Assembly: GCA_020633435.1 (NCBI GenBank)
Contig: JACKDP010000001.1
Coordinates: 1,116,001-1,180,000 of the forward strand
DNA length: 64,000 nt
Origin: Myxococcales bacterium
Lineage (GTDB): Bacteria > Myxococcota_A > Bradymonadia > UBA7976 > UBA1532
Direction of reading: 5' to 3'
In this document: positions 43,796 through 52,432 of the stretch, piece by piece
Numbering within the stretch: the first letter of the stretch is position 1
Layout of the letters: the number at the start of each line of letters is the position of its first letter
Translations under genes and position numbers: made by a program
The notes under the pieces: model-generated
Told to the model about the DNA's origin: nothing
The model's database searches: none
Seen by the model: only the letters and a program-made list of their open reading frames with translations

Positions 43796-44331
43796 TCTTC
43801 CCCGACCTCGAGGAGCCCCTCGATGGGCCGGATGATGGCCTCCCCCGCCGCGGGGTCGAGCCGGACGACGAAGTCGTCGATGTTGGGCACCAGGTGCTCA
43901 CCGCGCGGGCCGCGGATGACCAGCAGATCGCCGGCCCCCGCCTCCCACACGTCGGTGATCACGCCCACCGGCTCACCGTCCTCGGTCCGCACCGCGAGGC
44001 CAATGAGATCGGCGATGTAGACCTCGTCGTCCTCGGGCTCCGGGAAGGCGTCGCGCGGCTCGAACCAGGTCGCGCCCGTCCACCGGGCGGCGGCCTCGCG
44101 ATCCTCGACGCCCCGCAGCCGCACCAGGAAGCCCTTGGCGTCCTGCCGCACGTCCACGAGATCGAAGCCGGTGCTCTCCCGCGGGCCGTGGCCGAGGGCC
44201 ACGCGCCGGCCCTTCACCAGCAGCTCGGTGTCCGGGTTCAGCGGCCAGATGCGCAGCTCACCGCGCACCCCATGCGGCCGGCCGACACGCCCACAGGCGA
44301 TCAGCGCTCCGGTGGCACCGGCTCCCGCCAT
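43792..44331 (-). CDS. rimM: Ribosome maturation factor RimM
   Basis: The protein binds S19 and assists 30S head assembly. It has 179 residues. The N-terminal RimM barrel shows CGRVGRPHGVRGELRIWPL, and the PRC-barrel half shows YIADLIGLAVRTEDGEPVGVITDVWEAGAGDLLVIRG and VPNIDDFVVRLD. It lies four bases after khpA and is coupled to trmD, as in the classical rpsP-rimM-trmD-rplS operon. Confidence 0.96.
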   Translation of the reverse strand: MAGAGATGALIACGRVGRPHGVRGELRIWPLNPDTELLVKGRRVALGHGPRESTGFDLVDVRQDAKGFLVRLRGVEDREAAARWTGATWFEPRDAFPEPEDDEVYIADLIGLAVRTEDGEPVGVITDVWEAGAGDLLVIRGPRGEHLVPNIDDFVVRLDPAAGEAIIRPIEGLLEVGEE

Positions 44332-44335
44332 GGCG

Positions 44336-44563
44336 TCAGCCCTCGACCTCCAGCCCCGGGGGCCGTCCGTCGGTCGCGGCTGCGCGCAGCACGGTGGTGA
44401 TGGCCTTGATGGTGCGACCCTCGCGGCCGATGACGACGCCGCGATCTTCCGGCGCCACCATCACCCGCAGCGTCGGCTCCCCCCGCCGCTCGCCCTGCGT
44501 GATCTCGACCGCGTCCGGGTCACGCACGAGGGCGCGGACGAGGAAGCCGAGCAGGTCTTCCAC
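44336..44563 (-). CDS. khpA: KH-domain RNA-binding protein KhpA
   Basis: The product has 75 residues with a GTG start. The single KH domain carries the GxxG-type loop VVIGREGRTIKAITTVLRAAA. KhpA (often with KhpB) binds RNA and influences cell elongation and sRNA regulation in several bacteria. It lies between rpsP and rimM, as is standard. The fold is complete at this short length. Confidence 0.93.
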   Translation of the reverse strand: MEDLLGFLVRALVRDPDAVEITQGERRGEPTLRVMVAPEDRGVVIGREGRTIKAITTVLRAAATDGRPPGLEVEG

Positions 44564-44567
44564 GACC

Positions 44568-44840
44568 TCAGGCCTGCGCCGCCTGGTCGACCGCGGGCGT
44601 CGTCCGGCGGTGACGCCGGATGAGGCTGGCGGCGGTGTCGGTCGGCTGGGCGCCCACGGACAGCCAGTACTCCAGACGCTCCGTGTTGAAGCGGATGGCG
44701 GGCGGGTTGCTCATGGGATCGTAGGTCCCGAGCTGCTCGAGGAAGCGCCCGTCGCGCTTGGCGCGGGAATCAGCGGCCACCATCCGGTAGAAGGGCCGCT
44801 TCTTGGCGCCGAAGCGCTGAAGCCTGATCGACACGGCCAT
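44568..44840 (-). CDS. rpsP: 30S ribosomal protein S16
   Basis: The product has 90 residues from ATG 44840, chosen because MAVSIRLQRFGAKKRPFYRMV is the family N terminus and AGGAGAG lies upstream. RFLEQLGTYDPMSNPP and YWLSVGAQPTDTAASLIRRH complete the S16 signature. It is the first gene of the rpsP-khpA-rimM-trmD-rplS-rnhB-yraN operon. Confidence 0.97.
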   Translation of the reverse strand: MAVSIRLQRFGAKKRPFYRMVAADSRAKRDGRFLEQLGTYDPMSNPPAIRFNTERLEYWLSVGAQPTDTAASLIRRHRRTTPAVDQAAQA

Positions 44841-44936
44841 GTGTGCACTCTCCTGAAACGCGGTCAGCTCACCCTCTGCACTCATCCCGGGCAACAACCG
44901 ACCGGACCAGATTCGCAAGGGGGCGAAAACGGCGGC

Positions 44937-44965
44937 AAGCTAGAAGCAACCGCGCAGAAAGTCAA
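44937..44965 (-). promoter_or_regulatory. Sigma70 promoter of the rpsP operon
   Basis: On the minus strand, TTGACT (44965-44960), exactly 17 bases, then TAGCTT (44942-44937) lies about 97 bases before the rpsP ATG. This fits a constitutive, strong promoter for a ribosomal operon. The leader of roughly 90 bases shows no obvious attenuator. The rest of the 155-base gap up to the sulfatase-like gene has nothing I recognise. Confidence 0.65.
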
Positions 44966-44995
44966 GCCGTGCCGAGCACGCGCGTCGCTTTCGCG

Positions 44996-47077
44996 TCACG
45001 GGCGGTCCAGCAGGCTGTCGCGCAGGACGCGCAGCGCGATGGGGCGGCGGCCTGAGAGCTCGTCGGCGGCCGTCGGATCGTCGGCCAGGTTCCACAGGCG
45101 CAGCTCCCGCGCCCCGAGCCCGCGCAGCAGCCAGCGGCCATAGCGGGCCGCTACCTGGTTGCCCGCCACCGCCGCGCTGGGCTCCGGCGAGAGCGGCCGG
45201 CCGAAGAACAGCGCGGGCAACAGGTCCTGCCCGGGCCCCGCCGGGGCCCCCAGGAGCCCCAGCACCGTCGTCGCCACGTCGTGCAGGTCGCCGCCGTGCA
45301 CGAGGGGCCGCGGCTCCCCCGTCCGCCGCAGCCCCGGGTGCCAGATCACCAGGGGCACCTGCAGCCGATCGGGCGTCAGCAGCTCGCCACGCGCCGCCTC
45401 CAGGTCGTCCCCGACCGTCCCCACGATGATCACCGCGGTGTCCTCCAGGACGCCGTGGGAGCCCAGCACGGCCATGAGCTGGCCGATCCAGTAGTCGGCC
45501 ACCGACACCCGGGCGTCGTAGGCCGCCAGGCGATCACGGCGGGCGCGCTCGGGCGTCTGCTCGTTCGGCGCCTCCACCGGCCGCGACCGCCGGTAGGCCG
45601 CCTCGTAGCCGGGGGGCGGATCCAGCGCCACCAGCGGATCGTCCGTGGCGATGTAGAGCACGAAGGGCTCGCGCTTGCGCACATCGAGCCAGTCGTCGAG
45701 CTCGGCCAGCAGGCTGCGGGTGTCGGCGCGATCCCCCAGGCGGCGCAGGTCGAGGCGCGTGGTGAAGCCCTGGGCCCAGTCGGCCTCGATGCCGCCGCTC
45801 GCCGCCAGCAAGCCGGCCCGCCGCCCCGCGGCGACCGCCAGGTCGGCCAGGGTGGCGCCCGGCTGGGGCGCCAGCAGCCGACCATGACCGTCCTGGGGCG
45901 TCGCGCCGCCCGCCCACACGTCGACGGCCGCCGCCCCCTCGGCCGCCAGCAGGTCCAGGTTCGGCGTGGCCGCCCGGTCCCCACCCCGCCCAAGGCCGAC
46001 CCGGTCGGCGCGCAGGCCGTCCACCGTCCAGATGACCACGTTGCGCACAGGCGCCGGCCGCGTGCGCGGCAGCCCCGGCATCAGGATGACCGGCTCGATC
46101 CAGGCGGCGTGCTCCAGGGCCCGCGTCGAGCCCTCGGCGTCCAGCGAGAGCGCCACCGGGCGGTCGGCGTAAGCCCCCAGATCGACTTGCAATTCCGCGA
46201 CGGAGCCGCGGCTGACCTGCACCCGCAGGAGCTCCCGCGGGGGCTCGTCGTCCACCGTCGCGCGCACCACGAAGTCCACCGGGTCGCCCGCCGAGACGGC
46301 CGCGCGGGCCGTCAGCCGCGCGCCCGCCGGGGGCAGCAGGTAGTAGCGCCAGCCCGCCGGGGGGCCGGCCAGCAGCGCGCGCCCCGAGACGCCCGCCACG
46401 TCCATCTCGCCCACCCACGCCAGGGAGGGGGCCGCCGGCGTCTCGGGCCCGAGCAGCCGGACGCCGCCGAGCGCCCCGGGCGTGCGCAGGTCGCCGCGCC
46501 CCTTGGGCCGCCGGAACCGAAACCAGAGCCGGACGTCGTGCTCCCCCGGCGCCAGGCCGCCCGCCGGCAGCGGGAAGGTGTACGCCTTGCCCCCCTCCGC
46601 CAGCCGCAGCGTCGAGAGCGGCTGCTCGTCCACGAAGAGCGAGACCACCTGCCCCCGCGCCACCGGGTGCAGCCAGACCCGCAGCCGCGACAGGCCTGGC
46701 CCCTCCGGGCCCACCGGGAAGTAGAGGCTGCCGCCGATGCTGTCGAGCCAGGAGGCCGCGCGGTCGTCGAGCGGGGTGGCGGGCAGCCAGGGCGAGCGCG
46801 CCGCGAGCCGCGTCACGCGCTCCCAGCCCGGGCCGCCCGGCGTAAGCACCGGCCCCTCCCGGCGGACGTGGGCGCGATCAGCCGCGTCCACGAGGCGCAG
46901 GAACGGCACGGGCTCGCCCAGCAGCGTGTCGAGGAGCGGCGCGAAGCCCACCGGGCGCGGGCTGGCGTCGGGTACGGCCGCGTCGGCGGGGGCCGCCGGC
47001 GTCGGCGAGGGGTCGTCGCAGCCACCGGCGGCGAGGCCGGCGAGGGCGAGCGTCCAGGCGAGGTGCAGGGCACGCAT
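44996..47077 (-). CDS. Sulfatase-fold lipoprotein lacking catalytic residues
   Basis: The product has 693 residues from ATG 47077. The signal peptide ends in AGLAAGGC (lipidation at Cys20). A large N-terminal region (about 30-340) is beta-rich with jelly-roll-like strands. The C-terminal region resembles the alkaline-phosphatase/sulfatase fold: NVVIWTVDGLRADRVGLG, then TPNLDLLAAEGAAAVDVWAGGA, and a late LVIWHPGLRR. Where sulfatases carry the nucleophile (C/S/T-x-P-x-R or T-x-PS) this reads ATPQDGHGRLL, and the late metal motif DHG is replaced by VGDDLEA. I infer a non-catalytic surface protein. It is divergent from a related gene with an apparently intact active site. Confidence 0.75.
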   Translation of the reverse strand: MRALHLAWTLALAGLAAGGCDDPSPTPAAPADAAVPDASPRPVGFAPLLDTLLGEPVPFLRLVDAADRAHVRREGPVLTPGGPGWERVTRLAARSPWLPATPLDDRAASWLDSIGGSLYFPVGPEGPGLSRLRVWLHPVARGQVVSLFVDEQPLSTLRLAEGGKAYTFPLPAGGLAPGEHDVRLWFRFRRPKGRGDLRTPGALGGVRLLGPETPAAPSLAWVGEMDVAGVSGRALLAGPPAGWRYYLLPPAGARLTARAAVSAGDPVDFVVRATVDDEPPRELLRVQVSRGSVAELQVDLGAYADRPVALSLDAEGSTRALEHAAWIEPVILMPGLPRTRPAPVRNVVIWTVDGLRADRVGLGRGGDRAATPNLDLLAAEGAAAVDVWAGGATPQDGHGRLLAPQPGATLADLAVAAGRRAGLLAASGGIEADWAQGFTTRLDLRRLGDRADTRSLLAELDDWLDVRKREPFVLYIATDDPLVALDPPPGYEAAYRRSRPVEAPNEQTPERARRDRLAAYDARVSVADYWIGQLMAVLGSHGVLEDTAVIIVGTVGDDLEAARGELLTPDRLQVPLVIWHPGLRRTGEPRPLVHGGDLHDVATTVLGLLGAPAGPGQDLLPALFFGRPLSPEPSAAVAGNQVAARYGRWLLRGLGARELRLWNLADDPTAADELSGRRPIALRVLRDSLLDRP

Positions 47078-47172
47078 CGGCGGCATCCTGCCCGCCAGCC
47101 CACCGGCGGTCAACGGCGGCGCCGGCCCAGCGCGTTGACATCCGCCGCGCGGCGGGTTAGCACGCCCAGGCT

Positions 47173-49383
47173 GTGCAGAATCCCATCTCTCCCCTGTCGT
47201 GCGTGCTGGCGGCCATCGTGGGCTTCACGGTGGTCGCGCTCGCGGAGTTCAGCATCGTCGCCTCCTCCACCGCCGTCTTCGACGCCGGGACGGGAGCAGG
47301 CCTGACGGTGCTCGCCCATATGATCGGCCTGATCGGCGTCGCGGGCCTCGCCATCGGCGTGCTCTACGCGATCGTCATCCCGCCCCTCGTCGCCTCCGTG
47401 GCGCCGGGCCGCTGGGTGCGCGCGCACCTGTGGCCCGCCCGGGGCACCGAGGCCGAGGCGCTCCAAGGCGCGGCGGCCGGCATCGTCGCCTCCCTGGCGG
47501 CGGTGGGCGTGCTGGCCGTCACCGCGGGGGTGGCCGGGCGCATCGCCCATGGCTTCAACAACCCCAACCTGGTGCTGCCCTTCGTCGCCCTGGGCGGGCT
47601 GGCCGGCGCCGGCATCGGCGTGCTGGCGTGGTTCCCGACCCGGCAGGCCAGCCGCGCCATCGCCCGGCGCGTGGCCCCCTCGGGCCGCCTCGCGGGGCTG
47701 CCGGCGCCCTTGCTGCCGACGCTGCTGGTCGCCCTGGCGGGCGCCTTCGTCGTCTACCGCCTCAGCAGCATCGACCTGGGCGCCTACAAGCTGGGCGGCC
47801 TCCAGGCCCTCGTGGCCGGCGTCGCCCTCTCCCTGGTGTTGCTGGCCGTGGCCCGCGAGCGCACGCCCGTCCGCCCCGGCCCCGTGTCGCTCATCTGGCT
47901 GCTCGTGGTGGCGGCGTGCGGCGGCTGGGCCATCCTCGGCTTCGGGGACGCCCCCGTCTCGGCCCGCATCATCCCCGGCGAGGGCCACCTCAGCCGCCTG
48001 ATGGTGCAGCGCCTGCGGGCGGTCTTCGACGGCGATGGCGATGGCTACTCCGCGCTCCTCGCCGGCGGCGACTGCGACGACGACGACCCGAAGGTGGGCC
48101 CGCACGCCCGCGAGATCCCCGGCAACGGCATCGACGACAACTGCGTCGGCGGCGACGCCCCCCTGGAGGACATCGCCGACGTGGCGCCGGCCAGCGCGGC
48201 GCCCCCCTCGGCCCCGGTGGCGGCCGGTCCCACCGAGGCCCCGGCCCCGCCGCCGCCGCGCAACAACGTCGTCGTGATCCTCATCGACACGCTGCGCCCC
48301 GACCACCTGGGCCTCTACGGCTACGAGCGGGCCACCAGCCCCAACATCGACGCCTGGGCGAAGGACGCGGTGGTCTTCGACGACGTGTGGGCCCAGGCCC
48401 CCAACACGCCACGCTCGATGCCCTCCATCTTCACGGGCCGGTACCCCTCGCGCATCCAGTGGGTCGAGCGCTACGCCAACTACGGCTCGCTCAAGCCCGA
48501 AAACGAGAGCATCTTCGAGGTGTTCCAGGCGGGCGGCTGGCGGACGGAGGTCGTGTCGGCCCACTGGTACTTCGAGCGCGCGGGCGGCATCAAGGACGGC
48601 GTCGACCTCTGGGACAACCAGGGCTTCACGACGATCAAGGAGTCCAACACCCAGACCATCGCCCACGAGCTGACGCCGCGGGCCGTGGCGCGGATCGAGG
48701 CCCTGTCGGCTGGCGAGCAGCCGTTCTTCCTGCTCGTCCACTACTTCGAGCCCCATGGCCGGTACATGAACCAGCCGTCGGCCACGGTCTTCGGCAAGGA
48801 GCTCGTCGACAAGTACGACAGCGAGATCTCCTACGTCGACAAGCACCTGGCGCCGCTCTTCGCCGCCCTGGACAAGCCTGGCGTCAAGGAGAAGACCACC
48901 GTGGTCATCACCGCCGACCACGGCGAGGCCTTCAAGGAGCACGGCCTCTACTTCCACGGGCGCACCGTCTACCACGAGGAGCTGCGGGTGCCCCTGGCCG
49001 TCCGCGTGCCCGGGGTCGCCCCGCGCCGCGTCCCCGATCTGACGGGCCTCATCGATCTGCTGCCCAGCCTGGCCGAGCACGTCGGCCTCAAGGCCGCCCG
49101 GGCCCAGGGCCGCAGCTTCCTGCCGGCCCTCAAGGGCGACGCGCTGCCCGCCCGGACGCTCTTCGGCGAGCAGCTCCCCTACCCCAACTACCAGACGCAC
49201 ATGGTCGGCGTGGTCCGCTCCGACGGGCTGCGGGTCGTGCGCAACGTCACGGACAACGTGACGGAAGTCTTTGATCTCAAGGCGGATCCCAAGGAGAAGA
49301 CCAACCTCCTGGGCGCCGATCCGGCCGCCGCCGAGGACCTCCGCCAGGCCCTCGATCGCTTCCTCGATGCCGACCCCGGCTGA
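47173..49383 (+). CDS. Membrane-bound sulfatase/phosphoethanolamine-transferase-like enzyme with MopE-type loop
   Basis: The product has 736 residues with a GTG start. The N-terminal about 270 residues contain seven or so membrane helices. A periplasmic linker holds an Asp/Asn-rich calcium- or metal-binding stretch (about 285-335: DGDGDGYSALLAGGDCDDDDP, then NGIDDNC), as in MopE-type repeats. The sulfatase domain follows (about 360-725) with ILIDTLRPDHLGLYGY, PNTPRSMPSIFTGRYPSR (likely nucleophile Ser or Thr), HYFEPHG, and TADHGEAFKEHG with conserved metal ligands. It may modify lipid, sugar or phosphate esters in the periplasm. It overlaps the scpB start by 17 bases. Confidence 0.82.
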   Translation: MQNPISPLSCVLAAIVGFTVVALAEFSIVASSTAVFDAGTGAGLTVLAHMIGLIGVAGLAIGVLYAIVIPPLVASVAPGRWVRAHLWPARGTEAEALQGAAAGIVASLAAVGVLAVTAGVAGRIAHGFNNPNLVLPFVALGGLAGAGIGVLAWFPTRQASRAIARRVAPSGRLAGLPAPLLPTLLVALAGAFVVYRLSSIDLGAYKLGGLQALVAGVALSLVLLAVARERTPVRPGPVSLIWLLVVAACGGWAILGFGDAPVSARIIPGEGHLSRLMVQRLRAVFDGDGDGYSALLAGGDCDDDDPKVGPHAREIPGNGIDDNCVGGDAPLEDIADVAPASAAPPSAPVAAGPTEAPAPPPPRNNVVVILIDTLRPDHLGLYGYERATSPNIDAWAKDAVVFDDVWAQAPNTPRSMPSIFTGRYPSRIQWVERYANYGSLKPENESIFEVFQAGGWRTEVVSAHWYFERAGGIKDGVDLWDNQGFTTIKESNTQTIAHELTPRAVARIEALSAGEQPFFLLVHYFEPHGRYMNQPSATVFGKELVDKYDSEISYVDKHLAPLFAALDKPGVKEKTTVVITADHGEAFKEHGLYFHGRTVYHEELRVPLAVRVPGVAPRRVPDLTGLIDLLPSLAEHVGLKAARAQGRSFLPALKGDALPARTLFGEQLPYPNYQTHMVGVVRSDGLRVVRNVTDNVTEVFDLKADPKEKTNLLGADPAAAEDLRQALDRFLDADPG

Positions 49384-50071
49384 GCCCCTCCCCCGCCTGC
49401 TGCGCGCCCTCCTGCTGGCGGCCGAGCGCCCGCTGAGCGTGCCCGACGTGGTGCGCCTGCTGGCCGAGGCCCACGACGAGGAGGAGTGGCCCGACGCCCC
49501 GGACGCCGCGGCGGTGGAGGCCGCGCTGGCCGCCGTCACGGCCGAGCTGGCTGGCTCGGGCATCGAGGTGGCGCGCGTCGGTGAAGGCTACCGGCTGCGC
49601 ACGGCCACCGATCTCGGACCCATGGTCCGGCGCCTCTGGCCTGACCGGGTGGTCCGCCTGGGGCGCGCCGCCATGGAGGTCCTGGCCGTCGTCGCCTACC
49701 GGCAGCCGTGCACCCGCGCGGAGGTGGAGGAGGTGCGCGGGGTCGACTGCGGCGGGCTGCTGAAGGGCCTGCTGGAGCGCCGGCTGCTGTCCGTCGTCGG
49801 CCGCAAGGACGAGCCGGGCCGGCCGCTGCTCTACGGCACCACCCCGTTCTTCCTGGAGACGTTCTCGCTCTCGGACCTGCGGTCGCTGCCCACGCTGCGC
49901 GATCTCGCGGCGATGGAGGCCGAGGAGGCTGCCCGCGCCCGGGGTGTGGCGCCCGTGGTGTCGGCGGTGCCGGTGCCCGACCCGGCGCTGGAGGAGGATC
50001 CGACGGCGGACGATGAGGCCCCGACCGACGAGCCCGCCACCGACGAGCCCGCCACCGACGAGCCCGCCTGA
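49367..50071 (+). CDS. scpB: Segregation and condensation protein B
   Basis: ScpB is the winged-helix kleisin partner in the Smc-ScpAB condensin complex. It has 234 residues from ATG 49367 inside the end of the sulfatase gene. The core is typical: LRALLLAAERPLSVPDVVRLL, EGYRLRTATDLGPMVRRLW, LGRAAMEVLAVVAYRQPCTRAEVEEVRGVD, VVGRKDEPGRPLLYGTTPFFLETFSLSDLRSLP. A low-complexity acidic tail with TDEPA repeated three times ends the protein. It is convergent with scpA, with 3 bases between the stops. Confidence 0.95.
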   Translation: MPTPAEPLPRLLRALLLAAERPLSVPDVVRLLAEAHDEEEWPDAPDAAAVEAALAAVTAELAGSGIEVARVGEGYRLRTATDLGPMVRRLWPDRVVRLGRAAMEVLAVVAYRQPCTRAEVEEVRGVDCGGLLKGLLERRLLSVVGRKDEPGRPLLYGTTPFFLETFSLSDLRSLPTLRDLAAMEAEEAARARGVAPVVSAVPVPDPALEEDPTADDEAPTDEPATDEPATDEPA

Positions 50072-50074
50072 CGC

Positions 50075-50875
50075 CTACTCGGCCAGCAGCCCGGCCGCCT
50101 CCTCGCCCTTGATGCCGATGGACCCGACGCGGGCCTCCAGGTAGAGCGGCCCCAGCCGGTCCGCCTGCACCACCCGGATGAGCTTGAGGCGGGCCATCTC
50201 CAGCAGGGCCAGGAACGTGGTGATGAGCTCTTCGCGGTGGCGCAGCCCCTCGCAGAGCTGGTCGAAGGCCAGCGTGCCCTCCGCCCCCAGGCGGTCCGCG
50301 ATCTGGGCGATGCGCTCGCCGATGGAGATGCGCTCCACGTCGATCTCGTGGGGCGGCTCGTACGGCGCGCGCTGCAGCAGGGCCCGGAAGGCCGCCGCCA
50401 GGCGGTAGACGTCATGGGCCGTCAGCGGATCCTCGTCCTCCAGGTCCCGCGGGCGGTCCTGCCCCGTGGGGCGGTCGAACGTCGTCCAGGCCAGGCGCGG
50501 CAGGAGCCCGATGCCCTCGGCAACCTCGCGATATCGCTGGTATTCCAGGAGCTGACGCACCAGCCCCGAGCGCGGGTCGTCGGGGTCCTCGCCCTCGATG
50601 TCCCCCAGCCCCGGCGGCCGCGGCAGCAGCATGCGGCTCTTGATCTGCAGCAGCGTCGCGGCCAGGACGAGGAAGTCGCTGGCCGGCTCCATCTGCTGGC
50701 GCCGCATCTCCTCCAGCGTCTCCAGGTAGGCCGCCGTCAGCCGGGAGATGGGGATGTCGAAGATCGACAGCTCCTCGCGCCGGATGAGGTGCAGCAGCAG
50801 GTCGAGGGGGCCATCGAACGCGGGCAGGTGCACCGCGTAGCGCACCCCCTCCACGATGACGGTCGGGTCGGTCAC
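50075..50875 (-). CDS. scpA: Segregation and condensation protein A
   Basis: ScpA is the kleisin subunit linking Smc heads. It has 266 residues from GTG 50875, chosen because it overlaps the upstream stop (GTGA) and the ScpA core starts right after (YAVHLPAFDGPLDLLLHLIRREELSIFDIPIS). A hydrophobic helix LVLAATLLQIKSRMLLP follows, with a C-terminal winged helix (RHREELITTFLALLEMARLKLIRVVQ). It is the last gene of mutS-xerD-M50 protease-scpA and faces scpB. Confidence 0.94.
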   Translation of the reverse strand: MTDPTVIVEGVRYAVHLPAFDGPLDLLLHLIRREELSIFDIPISRLTAAYLETLEEMRRQQMEPASDFLVLAATLLQIKSRMLLPRPPGLGDIEGEDPDDPRSGLVRQLLEYQRYREVAEGIGLLPRLAWTTFDRPTGQDRPRDLEDEDPLTAHDVYRLAAAFRALLQRAPYEPPHEIDVERISIGERIAQIADRLGAEGTLAFDQLCEGLRHREELITTFLALLEMARLKLIRVVQADRLGPLYLEARVGSIGIKGEEAAGLLAE

Positions 50876-51528
50876 CTCGCCCCCAGCATGTAGGTGCGGA
50901 TCTCGTCGGGCACCAGCAGCCCGAGCAGGGGCGCGATGAAGCGGCCGGCCCCGAAGAAGATGAGCAGGAAGAGCATGAAGCTGTACTGCTCGATGAGGTC
51001 GAGGGCCGGCCGCCAGGCGTCCGGGGCCTTGGCGGCGAGGACGTGGTAGCCGTCGAGGGGCGGGATGGGCAGCAGGTTGAACGCTGCCAGGAAGATGTTG
51101 CTGACGACCAGGTAGGCCGCCAGGCGGCGTAGGGGCTCCGTCCACTCGGCCTGCAGGGCGTCGAGGCCGTAGAAGAGGCCGATGGCCAGGCCCACCAGCA
51201 GCATGTTGGACACCGGGCCGGCGACCGAGATGAGCAGGTCGGCCGTGCGGATGGTGATGCCGCGCCGCACCCGCGCCGGGTTGACGGGGGTGGCCGCCCA
51301 GCCGAAGAGGAAGCCGTTGAAGGCCCCCAACAGCGGCGCGACGACGGCGCCGATGGGGTAGGCCGCCATGATCACGAGCGGGTTGAGCGTCACCCGGCCG
51401 GCGCGGCGCGGGGTGTCGTCGCCCAGGCGGTCCGCCGTCCAGGCGTGGGCGAACTCGTGCACGGTGAGGGAGATGGTGATGGACAGGAAGCCCACCACCA
51501 CCGAGCGCACATCGATGTCTTGGAACAC
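50872..51528 (-). CDS. Site-2 protease family M50B metalloprotease
   Basis: This integral-membrane zinc protease has 218 residues and a GTG start. The zinc motif HEFAH lies at about residues 24-28 (SLTVHEFAHAWTADRLGD), and the third ligand region is NLLPIPPLDGYHVL (about 155-168, Asp of PPLDG). Five or six membrane helices surround these. There is no PDZ domain, as in the short M50B (YwhC/Rip-like) class. Such proteases cut regulatory or signal-peptide remnants in the membrane; the substrate is unknown. It lies four bases downstream of xerD and is coupled to scpA. Confidence 0.9.
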   Translation of the reverse strand: MFQDIDVRSVVVGFLSITISLTVHEFAHAWTADRLGDDTPRRAGRVTLNPLVIMAAYPIGAVVAPLLGAFNGFLFGWAATPVNPARVRRGITIRTADLLISVAGPVSNMLLVGLAIGLFYGLDALQAEWTEPLRRLAAYLVVSNIFLAAFNLLPIPPLDGYHVLAAKAPDAWRPALDLIEQYSFMLFLLIFFGAGRFIAPLLGLLVPDEIRTYMLGAR

Positions 51529-51532
51529 GGCG

Positions 51533-52432
51533 TTACCCCCGCGGGTGATGCTCGGCGTGCACGGCCTTGAGCCGGGCCCGCGACAGGTGGGTGTAGATCT
51601 CGGTGGTGGCGATGTCGGCGTGGCCGAGCATCAGCTGGAGGCTGCGCAGGTCGACGCCCCGCTCCAGCAGGTGCGTGGCGAAGGCGTGGCGCACGACATG
51701 GGGCGAGAGCGGCGCCAGGATGCCCGCGCGATCCGCGTACTGGCGCAGCATCTTGAAGAAGTTCTGCCGGGTCATCCCGCGGCCGAGGCGGCTCAGGAAG
51801 ACGGGCGCCCGCGCGCCGGTGGGCCCCGCCCCGCGCCGGACCTCGGCCAGGTAGCGCTCCACCCAGTCGCGGGCGACGTCGCCGAGGGGCACGATGCGCT
51901 CCTTGTCCCCCTTGCCGATGACGCGCACGTAGCCGGCCTCGAGGTGCAGCCCCCCGAGCGTCAGGCCCGTCAGCTCGCTCACCCGCAGCCCCGTCGCGTA
52001 CAGCACCTCGAGCATCGCGCGGTCGCGCAGGCCGAGCGCGGTGGCCACGTCGGGCGCACGCAGCAGCGCCTCCACGTCGTCCAGCGAGATGGTCTTCGGG
52101 AGCGGCCGGCCGACGCGGGGCAGGTCCACCCGGCGGGTGGGATCCACCGCGAGCACCTCCTCCTCGACGAGGTAGCCGAAGAACGCCCGCAGCGCGACCA
52201 GCGCCCGGGCCTGGGTGCGCGGCGAGATGCCGGCCTGCGCGCGCTCGGCCAGCCAGCGCCGGACGTGCAGCTCGTCCACCTCGGCCAGGGGCAGATCCAC
52301 CCCGAGGATGTCGCGGAACCCCGCGAGATCACGGCGATAAGCGTCCACCGTGTTGCGCGACAGCCGCCGCTCGACCGTCAGCCAGCCGAGGAAGGCGTCC
52401 ACCGCCGCGTCGAAGGCCGGATCGGGCGTCAC
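51533..52432 (-). CDS. xerD: Tyrosine recombinase XerD
   Basis: This is a chromosome dimer-resolution recombinase of 299 residues, starting at GTG within the mutS stop. The SAM-like N-terminal DNA-binding domain (VERRLSRNTVDAYRRDLAGF) is followed by the catalytic domain. Catalytic residues are all visible: Arg in ATGLRVSEL, Lys in GKGDKERIVPL, HxxR in SPHVVRHAFATHLL, His in LGHADIATTEIY, and the nucleophile Tyr in IYTHLS. Length and motifs favour XerD; XerC cannot be excluded without an alignment. Confidence 0.93.
   Translation of the reverse strand: MTPDPAFDAAVDAFLGWLTVERRLSRNTVDAYRRDLAGFRDILGVDLPLAEVDELHVRRWLAERAQAGISPRTQARALVALRAFFGYLVEEEVLAVDPTRRVDLPRVGRPLPKTISLDDVEALLRAPDVATALGLRDRAMLEVLYATGLRVSELTGLTLGGLHLEAGYVRVIGKGDKERIVPLGDVARDWVERYLAEVRRGAGPTGARAPVFLSRLGRGMTRQNFFKMLRQYADRAGILAPLSPHVVRHAFATHLLERGVDLRSLQLMLGHADIATTEIYTHLSRARLKAVHAEHHPRG

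Noticed and set aside
51533..52432. Integrase of a mobile element
   Set aside because: All motifs and the 299-residue length fit chromosomal XerD/XerC, and it lies in a mutS-xerD housekeeping operon with no flanking att-like repeats.
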